Of a stretch of DNA of 45,073 nt, positions 32,649 through 40,909 are shown piece after piece. The stretch is from JACVCS01 sp038328575 (GTDB lineage: Bacteria > Planctomycetota > Phycisphaerae > Phycisphaerales > UBA1924). Location: positions 1 to 45,073 of the forward strand of contig JBBQMD010000021.1 in the NCBI GenBank assembly GCA_038328575.1, written 5' to 3'. Within the stretch, counting starts at the first letter, position 1. Each line of letters starts with the position of its first letter. A program made the translations under genes and the position numbers. Under the pieces are notes generated by a model. That model was given only the letters and a program-made list of their open reading frames with translations. It was not told where the DNA came from and did no database searches.

Positions 32649-34330
32649 ATGATTCCCTCCCGCCCACGCACGCACCCTTGACGAACGCACCGCCCGCGTC
32701 AACGCCGCCCCACCCCTCGCCCTACGACATCTATTCCAGCCCGCTGGCGAGCCGGAACGCGAGCGATCAGATGCTGCGGCTGTGGTCGCCCAGGCACAAG
32801 TTCAACGCCTGGCGGGCAATCTGGCTGGCGGTGGCCGAGGCGCAGCACGAAATGGGCTTGCCGGTGATGAAGGAGCAGGTGGAGGAGCTGCGCGCGGTTG
32901 TCAAGCGGCCGGGCGGGATCACGGATGAGGAGATGAGAGCCGCGGAGAGGTATGAGCGTGAGCTGCGGCATGATGTGATGGCGCATGTACACGCGCTGGG
33001 GGACTGGTGTCCGAAGGCCAAGGGGATCATTCATCTGGGGATGACGAGTCAGGATGTGGTGTGCAATGCGGACTTGATGATACTTGCCGCGTCACAAAGG
33101 CTGATCTCGACAAAGCTCGCCAGGAGCGTCTTGGATTTCGCCCGATTCAGCGAACAGTGGAACTCGGTTCCGGCGCTCGCTTTCACGCACTATCAGCCGG
33201 CGCAGCCCACCACGGTGGGCCGACGCGCGATTCTCTGGGCGCACGACTGCGACGTTGTGCTCAGCAGGCTGGAGCACTTCGAGCAGGCCGGGCATGGGTT
33301 GGGCTGTTTACGCGGACTTCGAGGAGCAACCGGAACGCAAGCTTCATTTCTCGCGTTAGGACTTGAGGGGTTTGAGATCGACGACCTCGAAAGACGATTT
33401 GTTACTGCACTTCAGAAAGAGTTCGGGACGACGACGCAATCGGATTGGGACGAGAACATCGAGAAGCGGGCCGAAGCTCAGCAGATGCTGCTTGATGTCG
33501 GAAGAGAAGATGCCGCAGACATCTTCGAGTTTGGACCGCACGGCCAGACTTTTCAGATAATCGGCCAAACTTATCCGCGGATCCACGACACCTTCATCCT
33601 CGCCGACCTTGCCTCTACCGCATCTGTGCTGCACAAGATTGCCACAGACATCCGCCTGCTGTGCAATCGCAAGGAGCTCGACGAGCCGTTTGAGGACAAG
33701 CAGATCGGCTCCAGCGCGATGCCGTATAAGCGCAACCCGATGCGCTGCGAGCGCATCTGCGGCCTGTCTCGCTTTGTGATGAACCTTGTGGGCAATGGGT
33801 ACGACACTGCGGCGACGCAGTGGCTGGAACGCACGCTGGATGATTCGTCAAATCGCAGGCTGAGTTTGCCCGAGGCGTTCCTCGCGCTCGACGGCGCGCT
33901 GGATTTGATGCACAACGTTGCCAGCGGGTTGATTGTTCATGAGGCGATGGTGCGGAAGAATCTGATGGCTGAGTTGCCGTTCATGGCGACGGAGAACATT
34001 TTGATGGCGTGCGTGATGCTTGGGGCGGATCGGCAGGAGTATCACGAGGTGATCCGCGTACACGCTCAGGCCGCGGGGTTACGCGTCAAGAGCGAGGGGC
34101 TGGACAACGATTTGTTGGAGCGTTTGAAGGCGGATTCGCACTTTCAGTCAACCGCCCGCGGCGGGAAGCTCAGCGCGGAGTTGGACTGGGAAGGCGTGCT
34201 GGACCCGATGAAGTATGTCGGACGCAGTGTGGAGCAGACGGAGCGTTTCATCAAGGAGATGGTCGAGCCGTTGCGCGAGCAGTATGCAGGAGCGATCAAA
34301 GGGTTGGACGAGAGTGAGCCGCGGGTGTGA
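32645..34330 (+). CDS. purB: Adenylosuccinate lyase
   Basis: Predicted 561 aa. It catalyses two steps of purine synthesis: SAICAR to AICAR, and adenylosuccinate to AMP. The fumarase/lyase signature GSSAMPYKRNP is at 355..365; THYQPAQPTTVGRRA, TSQDVVCNADL and QWLERTLDDSSNRR are also present. The similarity pattern (QWLERTLDDSSNRR, ELPFMATENI) resembles eukaryotic-type ADSL more than the short B. subtilis type. A 26-residue Pro/Thr-rich N-terminal extension is present, and about 30-40 extra residues lie between GTQASF and IIGQTYPR. The middle (about 33061..33640) has visibly lower GC than the ends. The start overlaps the hepT relic. Confidence 0.95.
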   Translation: MNDSLPPTHAPLTNAPPASTPPHPSPYDIYSSPLASRNASDQMLRLWSPRHKFNAWRAIWLAVAEAQHEMGLPVMKEQVEELRAVVKRPGGITDEEMRAAERYERELRHDVMAHVHALGDWCPKAKGIIHLGMTSQDVVCNADLMILAASQRLISTKLARSVLDFARFSEQWNSVPALAFTHYQPAQPTTVGRRAILWAHDCDVVLSRLEHFEQAGHGLGCLRGLRGATGTQASFLALGLEGFEIDDLERRFVTALQKEFGTTTQSDWDENIEKRAEAQQMLLDVGREDAADIFEFGPHGQTFQIIGQTYPRIHDTFILADLASTASVLHKIATDIRLLCNRKELDEPFEDKQIGSSAMPYKRNPMRCERICGLSRFVMNLVGNGYDTAATQWLERTLDDSSNRRLSLPEAFLALDGALDLMHNVASGLIVHEAMVRKNLMAELPFMATENILMACVMLGADRQEYHEVIRVHAQAAGLRVKSEGLDNDLLERLKADSHFQSTARGGKLSAELDWEGVLDPMKYVGRSVEQTERFIKEMVEPLREQYAGAIKGLDESEPRV

Positions 34331-34362
34331 GTGGGTTGGCGGGGTGAGGCGCGAGCGGCGGC

Positions 34363-34929
34363 TTAGACGCGTCGGTACATCTGGACTTGTTCCCAGGTGG
34401 TACCGTCGTCGTGGATGAGTCCATCGGGGCGGCGGCCGCATTCGATGAAGCCGAGGCGGCGGTAGAGCCGGAGGCCGGGCTCGTTGATGGCGTAGACGTC
34501 TAGCGTGATGAGCTTGAGGTCGGGCTGGGCCTCGGCCCACTGCACGCAGGCGGTGAGCAGCGCGGTGCCCACGGCGCGGGAGCGGTAGCGGCTGATGACG
34601 CTCATGCCGAGTTCGACGCTGTGGCGGAGCTTGCGGCGGGTGGTGTTCTGCTTGAGAACGCAGATGCCGATCGGCGGCTGGAGCGGGTCCGCAGCGTCGG
34701 TGGCGATGAGCATGAGTTGGCGCGGGTGCGCGTTCAGGCCGTTGACGAACTCTTCTTCTTGCGCGAGGGTGATTGAGAACTCGTCGATCTTGGTGAGCGT
34801 GTAATCGCTGGTGGCGAAGGCTTCGCGGGCCGCGGCCAGGACGCTCGCGGCTTCTTCGATGCGCGGGGAGCGCACGGTGCATTGGGCGTCGGGCTTTATC
34901 GGGAATGTCGTTGCGGGATAGAGCGCCAC
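34363..34929 (-). CDS. GNAT-family N-acetyltransferase
   Basis: Predicted 188 aa, GTG start with AGGAG 6 nt upstream; this box overlaps the upstream hydrolase stop codon (TAGGAG). GNAT features: IGICVLKQNTTRRKLRHSVE followed by ELGMSVISRYRSRAVGTALL (acetyl-CoA-binding V.xxRxxGxGxxL motif) and LDVYAINEPGLRLYRRLGFI. The target amine, such as a small molecule or protein N-terminus, is unknown. Last gene of a three-gene reverse unit with the hydrolase and aminotransferase. Confidence 0.88.
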   Translation of the reverse strand: MALYPATTFPIKPDAQCTVRSPRIEEAASVLAAAREAFATSDYTLTKIDEFSITLAQEEEFVNGLNAHPRQLMLIATDAADPLQPPIGICVLKQNTTRRKLRHSVELGMSVISRYRSRAVGTALLTACVQWAEAQPDLKLITLDVYAINEPGLRLYRRLGFIECGRRPDGLIHDDGTTWEQVQMYRRV

Positions 34930-34938
34930 GCGCCACTC

Positions 34939-35823
34939 CTATTTGTTGATGATGCCGGCCTTGATCAGCAGATCGCCGATGGCGCGGTCGTAGGGCTCGA
35001 AGTCGGTGGGGAGGTTCAGGTGGGTGCCGTCTGGCACTTCGAGGTAGGTTGAGTCTTTGGCGAGGCGGGCGAGTTGGCGGGCGTGGGAGACGGGGATGAT
35101 CTCGTCGAGTGTGCCGTGGACGATGAGGGAGGGATTGGGGAAGGACGCGATGAAGCGGTCGTTGCGGAGCGGGTGAGCGCAGAGGAACTCGGGGACGAGG
35201 TAGCGGGGTGTGTAGCTGGCGATGCTGGTGAAGGTGGACTCGAGGACGATCGCGCGGGGCGGGCGGGCGAGGGCCAGGTCCGATGCGAATCCGGCGCCGA
35301 GGGAGCGACCGTGGATGACGACGCGGGAGAGATCGAAGCGTGGGTCGGCGCTGAGGTGGTCGTGGAGGGCGATGAGGTCGCGGGTGATGCCGGATTGAGA
35401 GGGGGTGCCGGGGACGCCGCCGTAGCCGCGGAACTCGGGGACGAGGATGGCGAAGCGGCGGTTTTTATAGGGTTCGAGTTGCGGTGCGGACTTGAAGTGT
35501 TCGACGAGCTCGGCGTTGCCGTGGATGAGGATGGCGAGGGGGAGTGGGGCGGCGGTGGGTGAGTCGGTGGAAGTGGCGCGAGTGAGCGGCATCCAGAGCA
35601 GGGCGCGGACGAGCTGACCTTCGGGCGATGTGAACTCGATCCAGGACTCGCCGGGGGCGAGGGCGAGTTGCTCGGGGTCGGGGGGCCAGATGGCGTCGCG
35701 AGGGAAGATCAGGCGGCCCTGAATGCTGTAGACGGCGCCGCACCAGAGGACGTAACCCAGCACAAGGAGTGTGATGAGGCGCAGCGCGGCGCGAGCGCCG
35801 GCGTTCTTTGGCAGGATCGGCAT
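34939..35823 (-). CDS. Membrane-anchored alpha/beta hydrolase
   Basis: Predicted 294 aa. An N-terminal membrane segment (about 13..33, LRLITLLVLGYVLWCGAVYS) is followed by an alpha/beta-hydrolase core: LAILIHGNAELVEHF (oxyanion region), VPEFRGYGG, nucleophile elbow IHGRSLGAGFAS with Ser174, IVHGTLDEIIPV (likely Asp) and PDGTHLNLP (likely His). It belongs to the group once called bem46/YfhR-like. The substrate is unknown. It follows the aminotransferase gene by 18 nt and precedes the GNAT gene by 9 nt, so co-transcription is likely. Confidence 0.9.
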   Translation of the reverse strand: MPILPKNAGARAALRLITLLVLGYVLWCGAVYSIQGRLIFPRDAIWPPDPEQLALAPGESWIEFTSPEGQLVRALLWMPLTRATSTDSPTAAPLPLAILIHGNAELVEHFKSAPQLEPYKNRRFAILVPEFRGYGGVPGTPSQSGITRDLIALHDHLSADPRFDLSRVVIHGRSLGAGFASDLALARPPRAIVLESTFTSIASYTPRYLVPEFLCAHPLRNDRFIASFPNPSLIVHGTLDEIIPVSHARQLARLAKDSTYLEVPDGTHLNLPTDFEPYDRAIGDLLIKAGIINK

Positions 35824-35841
35824 GGCGGGAGCGTACCCGAG

Positions 35842-36897
35842 TCAGCCGCCGGCCAAGGCGGTGAGCATTCGATTCCAGCGCGAGACCAGCAGGCGCGCGG
35901 TGTCACCGGGCACGCCATTGCTGAGCTGGCGGCCTTCGACGCGCACGACGGGGAGGACGCCCCAGGAGCTGTTCAAGAGCATGACCTCGTCGGCTTCGAG
36001 GACGTCGGCGATGGTGACGAGGCGCTTGCGGGTGAGGATGCCCTCGCCGGCGAGTTCGTTGATGGCCCAGGCGCGGGTGATGCCGGGGAGGGCGGCGCTG
36101 GGCAGGACGATGGGGCGGCCTGGGGCGGGCTCGGGGGTGCCGGAGGGGGGGGCGGGGGAGCTGCTCGCGGAGGCGACGGCGGATTCTTCGCCGCGGCAGA
36201 TGGGCACGATGCACTCATTATCTTTGATGAGCAGGGCGCTGCTGACGCAGCCGCCGACGAGGTGGTTGGTGACGCTGAAGATGAGGGCTTCGTCGCCTTC
36301 GCGTTGGGCCGCGAGGCCGAGCTCGCGCAGGCGCCACCAGTAGTTGAGGGTCTTGTGGGCCTCGGTGGGGTTGAAGGGGTTGGCCTTGGCGTCGCTGATG
36401 GCGACGCTGACGCCGTCGGTGATCATTTGGGCCGGGTACTCGGTGGCGGGGACGGCGGTGATGAGGACGGTGCCTTGCGGGGGCGGGCGAGTGGGCGGGG
36501 TTGCGGAATCGGGGGCGTCGGTTGAAGTGGGGCGAGCGGCGCGCAGGAGGTTGAGGTCGCCGCCGGTGATGGTGATGCGGACGCGAGCGCGCGGGAGGCC
36601 GGCGCGGGTGATGGTGTCGAGGGTGGCTTCGTGGAGGGCGTCGACGTTGAGGGCGGCGCTGAGCCCGAGCTCGCGGGCGCTCTGGGCGAGGCGGCTGAGG
36701 TGTTCTTCCAGATGCATGGCCCAGGTGCCGGTGTTGGCGTGGGGGACGTTGGTGGTGGATGATGGGGAAGCGGGCGCGGCGGCACCGCCGAGGAGGGTCT
36801 CGAAGAGGCCGACGCCGTGTTGGATACCGGCGTCGAGCGCCGAGACGCGGGCGTCGGCGGGGTCGACGAACTGGGCGTTGAGAAAGGCGATCGCCAT
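35842..36897 (-). CDS. Class IV PLP aminotransferase (aminodeoxychorismate lyase / BCAT-like)
   Basis: Predicted 351 aa. Fold-type IV signatures: FLNAQFVDPADARVSALDAG with QHGVGLFETL, the PLP lysine K182 in EAHKTLNYWWR, and a later EADEVMLLNSSWGVLPVVRV. It may be 4-amino-4-deoxychorismate lyase (PabC, folate synthesis), branched-chain or D-amino acid aminotransferase; sequence alone does not decide. Pro/Ser-rich insertions (about 41..58, 122..141 and 238..262) are unusual for the family. First gene of a reverse unit of three. Confidence 0.85.
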   Translation of the reverse strand: MAIAFLNAQFVDPADARVSALDAGIQHGVGLFETLLGGAAAPASPSSTTNVPHANTGTWAMHLEEHLSRLAQSARELGLSAALNVDALHEATLDTITRAGLPRARVRITITGGDLNLLRAARPTSTDAPDSATPPTRPPPQGTVLITAVPATEYPAQMITDGVSVAISDAKANPFNPTEAHKTLNYWWRLRELGLAAQREGDEALIFSVTNHLVGGCVSSALLIKDNECIVPICRGEESAVASASSSPAPPSGTPEPAPGRPIVLPSAALPGITRAWAINELAGEGILTRKRLVTIADVLEADEVMLLNSSWGVLPVVRVEGRQLSNGVPGDTARLLVSRWNRMLTALAGG

Positions 36898-37020
36898 GGG
36901 GGCGGAGGATACGCGGGGCGTGGGGCGTGGAGCGCGGGGGGGGCGGTCGGTGGGGGCGCGGGGGCCTGCGGTGGGTTGGTGCGGGTGTGAGGGTGGGCAA
37001 GCTGCGGCGTACGATGCCGC

Positions 37021-37524
37021 ATGGGTGATGGCGGTGTGTCCAAGACAAACGCCGGGGCGGCGGGCGAGGGGCGCGGGGGACCGGGCGCCTCGGGCAGCGC
37101 GGGGGGTGAGGGCGCTGCTGGAAGCGGCGGATTCATCATCAACGTTTCGAATGAGGCGTGGGGCGGGGCGCGCATGCGCGGCGGCGACATCGGGGGCGGG
37201 GGCGGATCAGCAGGGGCAGGGGGCGCGACGTTTCGGGTTTCGAGAGCCGGCGGGCGCTCGTGGCTGTTCTGGCCCGCGTCGATCCTGGGAGCTGGGTTAG
37301 TGATTATCCTGATCGCGCTGGTGCTGGCGATCGTGATCCCAGTCGCGATGGTGTTGATCGTGCTGGGCTTGATCCGCCGCTGGATCGGCGGATTTTTCCC
37401 GGTCCGCGCTGGCAACGTCGCGGGCGGGAGCGGGGGCGAATCAATGGAAGATGAGGACGACTTCGACTCAGACTTGCGGCGAAACGTCCGGGTGATCGGG
37501 CGCGACGGGCGAGAAGGCCAATAG
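37021..37524 (+). CDS. Gly-rich protein with one membrane hairpin, unknown function
   Basis: Predicted 167 aa. The first 75 residues are Gly/Ala/Ser-rich and probably disordered. A long hydrophobic stretch at about 81..118 (LFWPASILGAGLVIILIALV then LAIVIPVAMVLIVLGLI) is one or two membrane spans, then a short acidic cytoplasmic tail (EDEDDFDSDLRRNVRVIGRD). Codon use is G-rich as elsewhere to the right of 19.3 kb. No family was recognised. Confidence 0.55.
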   Translation: MGDGGVSKTNAGAAGEGRGGPGASGSAGGEGAAGSGGFIINVSNEAWGGARMRGGDIGGGGGSAGAGGATFRVSRAGGRSWLFWPASILGAGLVIILIALVLAIVIPVAMVLIVLGLIRRWIGGFFPVRAGNVAGGSGGESMEDEDDFDSDLRRNVRVIGRDGREGQ

Positions 37525-37658
37525 CGAGGATGTGGGGAAGCAGTGCCGTGGGATGGGCGACGAGGCCTCGCGGTAGATTCGTGGTTTGTTCGTAGAGTCT
37601 CAGGGTTTGTGGTTTCTGTCCGCGGATCTCATAGGATTGAGTTGGAGGTTTTCGTTCG

Positions 37659-38243
37659 ATGACCCCGGCGTTTTCACATGACATGGCGGAGATGAGCCGT
37701 TCGGCTGGCGTGGACCGGCGTGCGCCTGACGTGGGCGTGTTGGCGGTCGAGGTAGTGGATGGAACGGGACGGGTGTCGGCGGAGGATCTGGGGTGGCTGC
37801 GTGCGAAGGCGGTTGAGGCCGCGGGCGTGCTGGGGTGCGTTGGGCAGATGGCGGTTCGATTGATTGATGACCAGGAGATGTCGGGCGCGCACGATCGGTT
37901 CTGCGGGATCGCGGGGACGACCGACGTGCTGACGTTTGACCTCGGCGACGGGACGGGTCGCAGCGAGCGGGGAAGGAAGATCATCGACGCGGACGTGCTG
38001 GCGTGCGTCGATGAAGCGACGCGACAGGCGGCGGCGCGAGGGATCGCGGTGCGCGAAGAGCTTTTGCTCTACATCCTTCACGGCGTCTTACACTGCCTCG
38101 GATACGACGATCACGACGAGGCCGCGTTCAGGCGGATGCACGCGTGCGAGGACGAGGTGCTGCGGGCGATCGGCGTGGGCGGGGTGTTTTCAATGGCGCG
38201 TCGCGATGAAACCGGCGAGCAGCCGGGGAGCGGCAAGGAATGA
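37659..38243 (+). CDS. ybeY: Endoribonuclease YbeY (16S rRNA maturation)
   Basis: Predicted 194 aa. A metal-dependent RNase used in 16S rRNA 3' end processing and ribosome quality control. The metal site is LHGVLHCLGYDDHDEAAFRR, with an additional Met/Glu pattern (MHACEDEVL). TTDVLTFDLGDG fits the conserved TDVLSFP-like strand. A GGAGG ribosome binding site lies 10 nt before the ATG. The stop overlaps the next gene start (ATGATGA at 38240), showing coupling with the CorC-type gene, a neighbour often found next to ybeY. Confidence 0.94.
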   Translation: MTPAFSHDMAEMSRSAGVDRRAPDVGVLAVEVVDGTGRVSAEDLGWLRAKAVEAAGVLGCVGQMAVRLIDDQEMSGAHDRFCGIAGTTDVLTFDLGDGTGRSERGRKIIDADVLACVDEATRQAAARGIAVREELLLYILHGVLHCLGYDDHDEAAFRRMHACEDEVLRAIGVGGVFSMARRDETGEQPGSGKE

Positions 38244-39601
38244 TGGGCGTGCTGTGGATGTTCGTTGGCTTTGTGGCCCTGGCGGCGGTGCTGGGCACGC
38301 TCATGCACAGCGTGAGCGGTGCGCAACGCGCGGCGGTTGAAGAACTGGTTTCGAAGCGCGGCTCGCCGGGGCTTGAGCGGCGCGTGCGCCGGATTCTGGA
38401 CGACGCGGCGTCTCACGCGCGATCGCTGGGGCTGGCGAAACTCATCTGCGAGCTGGGGGGCGTGGTGAGCTGCGTCGCGTACGTCGCGCAGTGGCGGCAC
38501 GCGCCGCTGGATGGCGCACCGATCTCTCCGGACATCTTCGACGCGTTGATCGGCGTGGGCATCAGCGCGGCGGTGTTGTGGGTGTGCGGGATGCTGGTGC
38601 CGATGAGCATCGCGCTTCATGCCGGCGCGCGGGTGGTGTTTTCCAGGTCATTGATCGTGCGGGGCTCGGACGTGCTATTCAGGCCGCTGCGCGGGCTGGG
38701 CAACTTCAGTGATGAGGTGGTGAGGCGGCTGGCGGGCGCGCGGACGCAGGACACGCAGCAGCAGGTGGAAGCGGAGCTTTTGAGTGTGATCGAAGAGGGG
38801 GAGGCGACTGGCGCGCTGGGGGAGCAGGAGCGCGACATGCTGGAGGCGGTGGTGAAGTTTGGCGATTTGACGGTCGAGCAGATCATGACGCCGCGAACCG
38901 AGATCGAGGCGATGCAGTTGAGCAATGACTTGGGGGCAGTGGCGCGGACGATGCGGGAACTGGGGCACTCGCGGATCCCGGTGTATGACGATTCGCTGGA
39001 CACGATCCTCGGGATCTTTTATGTGAAGGACTTGATGCATTGGCTGGGGGATGGGCCGCGCTCGGGGAAGGCGTTTGATCTGAAGGCGATTTTGCGGCCG
39101 GCTCTCTTCGTGCCGGAGACCAAGACGGTGCGCGAGTTGCTGAACGAGTTGATGGACAAGAAGGTCCACATCGCGCTGGTGGCCGATGAGTATGGCGGCA
39201 CGGCGGGGCTGGTCACGATCGAGGACATCATCGAGGAGATCTTCGGCGAGATTCGCGATGAGTACGAGCCGACGACGCCGGAGATGCCCGACGTGGTGAT
39301 GCGCGTGGATCAGCGCGACGCGGACATTGACGGGGCGGCGCGGATCGCGGACGTGAACGACCACCTGGAGTCGATGGGCGTGCAGATTCCTACCAGCGAG
39401 GAGTATGACACGGTGGGCGGGTTTGTGACCACGACGCTGGGTCGAATCCCGAGCTCGGGGGAGTCATTTGCGCACGAGAACATGACGTTCACGATCGTTG
39501 AGGCCAAGCCGACAAAGGTCGTGCGCGTACATATGAGCGTGCGCAGCGATGAGCCCTCGGCGGTGGAATCGACGCCTCGGCAGGAACGCGCGGCTGACTG
39601 A
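38240..39601 (+). CDS. CorC/HlyC-type CBS-domain membrane protein (UPF0053 family)
   Basis: Predicted 453 aa. Membrane segments at about 3..22, 75..95 and 107..125 (FVGFVALAAVLGTLMHSVSG, ISAAVLWVCGMLVPMSIALH) form a DUF21-like region. The CBS pair at about 200..340 includes MTPRTEIEAMQLSNDLGAVA and SRIPVYDDSLDTILGIFYVK, then DEYGGTAGLVTIEDIIEEIF. The C-terminal CorC_HlyC domain ends around NMTFTIVEAKPTKVVRVHM. Family members are linked to Mg/Co efflux or metal homeostasis. Translationally coupled to ybeY. Confidence 0.93.
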   Translation: MMGVLWMFVGFVALAAVLGTLMHSVSGAQRAAVEELVSKRGSPGLERRVRRILDDAASHARSLGLAKLICELGGVVSCVAYVAQWRHAPLDGAPISPDIFDALIGVGISAAVLWVCGMLVPMSIALHAGARVVFSRSLIVRGSDVLFRPLRGLGNFSDEVVRRLAGARTQDTQQQVEAELLSVIEEGEATGALGEQERDMLEAVVKFGDLTVEQIMTPRTEIEAMQLSNDLGAVARTMRELGHSRIPVYDDSLDTILGIFYVKDLMHWLGDGPRSGKAFDLKAILRPALFVPETKTVRELLNELMDKKVHIALVADEYGGTAGLVTIEDIIEEIFGEIRDEYEPTTPEMPDVVMRVDQRDADIDGAARIADVNDHLESMGVQIPTSEEYDTVGGFVTTTLGRIPSSGESFAHENMTFTIVEAKPTKVVRVHMSVRSDEPSAVESTPRQERAAD

Positions 39602-39700
39602 TCGCGGCGTCGGCCTGCGTGGGGTGCGACGCGCAGGCGTTTGCAGCGCTGACGGTGCGGTGGATGCAGTCTGGCGCGGCGCGGGCCGATAACCTTCACC

Positions 39701-40870
39701 ATGCTCGGGCCTTGGCGGATAGATCGATTGATGGTTGAGCGTGCGAAGCGCTCTGCGGTGGCGGTGCCGCTGTGTGCGTCTCTGCTGGTTCATGGCGCAG
39801 TTGGCCTGACCTGGTGGCGTTTGGATGGGCTGGGCGTCGGGCGCGGCGAGGCCGGGGCTTCGGTCGGTGGTGGTGCGCCGGCGGTGTTCAGTGCGCTGGT
39901 GATGTTGGAGGAGAAGATGATCGCACCAAAGCCGACGGAGCCGGCGCGGGCGGTGGTGCGCCCGAATCCGGCCGAGCAGCGTGCGGCGCGGGTGGCGGAA
40001 CCTGAGCTGAGCCGCAAGCGCGTCGAGATGTTGACGGGTGATGGGAACGCCGCGAGCGCTGTGACTGCGACGGCGCGCGGGCCGGTGATTGACGCGCCGG
40101 TGGCGGCGAGCCCTGGCGCGGCGGATGCGGGGGCAGATGTGAGCGCGGCTGGGGCGCGAGGCGAGGGGAGTTTGACGTTTGCGGGCTTGAGCGCGGATCC
40201 GGCGCTGGCGTCGTCGGTGGTGTATGTCGTGGATGCCAGTGCGCCGATGGTCAGCACGCTGCCCTGGGTGCTTGGTGAGGTTGAGCGGTCGGTGGCGGGG
40301 CTGTTGCCGACGCAGCGGTTCAACGTGGTGCTGTTTGGCGAGCGGGGGCAAGGCGGGCAGGGCGGCGGCGCAGCGCGGGTGTTTTCGGCGGGGCTGGTGG
40401 ACACGACGAGCCGGCAGCGCGCGAAGCTTGCGGAGTATTTGCGCGGGGCGGAGGCGGCGGGTCGGTCGACGCCGATCGTGGGGTTGCGGGAAGCGATGAG
40501 GATGAAGCCGCGGGTGGTGTTTGTGCTGGCGCGTGCGATCGCGCGGACGCAGGGTGCGCAGTGGGATCAGGGCAATGAGGCGATCATGAGCGAGCTGGAG
40601 GCGCTGAACCCGGTGGACCCGGCGACAGGTCGTCGGGCGACGGTGATCAAGGTGATTCAGTTTCTGGACGCGGATCCGACGGGGTTGCTGCCACGGATCG
40701 CGGCGGTGCATGGCGAGCCGGCGGGCGTGGGGACAAGCGCGGGAGCGGGGGGAGCGATCGCGCGCGGGGAGCCAGCGAACCTGCGGACGGTGACCCGCGC
40801 GGAGGTGGCGGCGGGTGGGGGGGGTGGGGGTGTAGAGCCGGGGTCGCCGGTAAATCTTGGGGTGCGGTAG
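39701..40870 (+). CDS. Membrane-anchored VWA-like protein with degenerate MIDAS
   Basis: Predicted 389 aa. A short cytoplasmic start is followed by an N-terminal membrane segment (about 15..35, AVAVPLCASLLVHGAVGLTW), a TonB-like lead. A Pro/Ala-rich spacer follows. A von Willebrand A-like fold starts at SSVVYVVDASAPMVSTLPWV (D178-A179-S180-A181-P182). The usual MIDAS is D-x-S-x-S, so the last Ser is missing here. RFNVVLFGERG and PRVVFVLARAIARTQG are the other core strands. The tail is Gly-rich. A protein-interaction role in the envelope is plausible; metal binding may be impaired. Start could also be M11 at 39731. Confidence 0.7.
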   Translation: MLGPWRIDRLMVERAKRSAVAVPLCASLLVHGAVGLTWWRLDGLGVGRGEAGASVGGGAPAVFSALVMLEEKMIAPKPTEPARAVVRPNPAEQRAARVAEPELSRKRVEMLTGDGNAASAVTATARGPVIDAPVAASPGAADAGADVSAAGARGEGSLTFAGLSADPALASSVVYVVDASAPMVSTLPWVLGEVERSVAGLLPTQRFNVVLFGERGQGGQGGGAARVFSAGLVDTTSRQRAKLAEYLRGAEAAGRSTPIVGLREAMRMKPRVVFVLARAIARTQGAQWDQGNEAIMSELEALNPVDPATGRRATVIKVIQFLDADPTGLLPRIAAVHGEPAGVGTSAGAGGAIARGEPANLRTVTRAEVAAGGGGGGVEPGSPVNLGVR

Positions 40871-40909
40871 GTTCGGGCGCGTTTGCTAGATTTGGAAGGC
40901 GGGTGTGCG

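Noticed and set aside
37525..37658. Possible tRNA or small RNA in the gap before ybeY
   Set aside because: No cloverleaf with a GTTCRA arm or CCA-proximal stem could be found.
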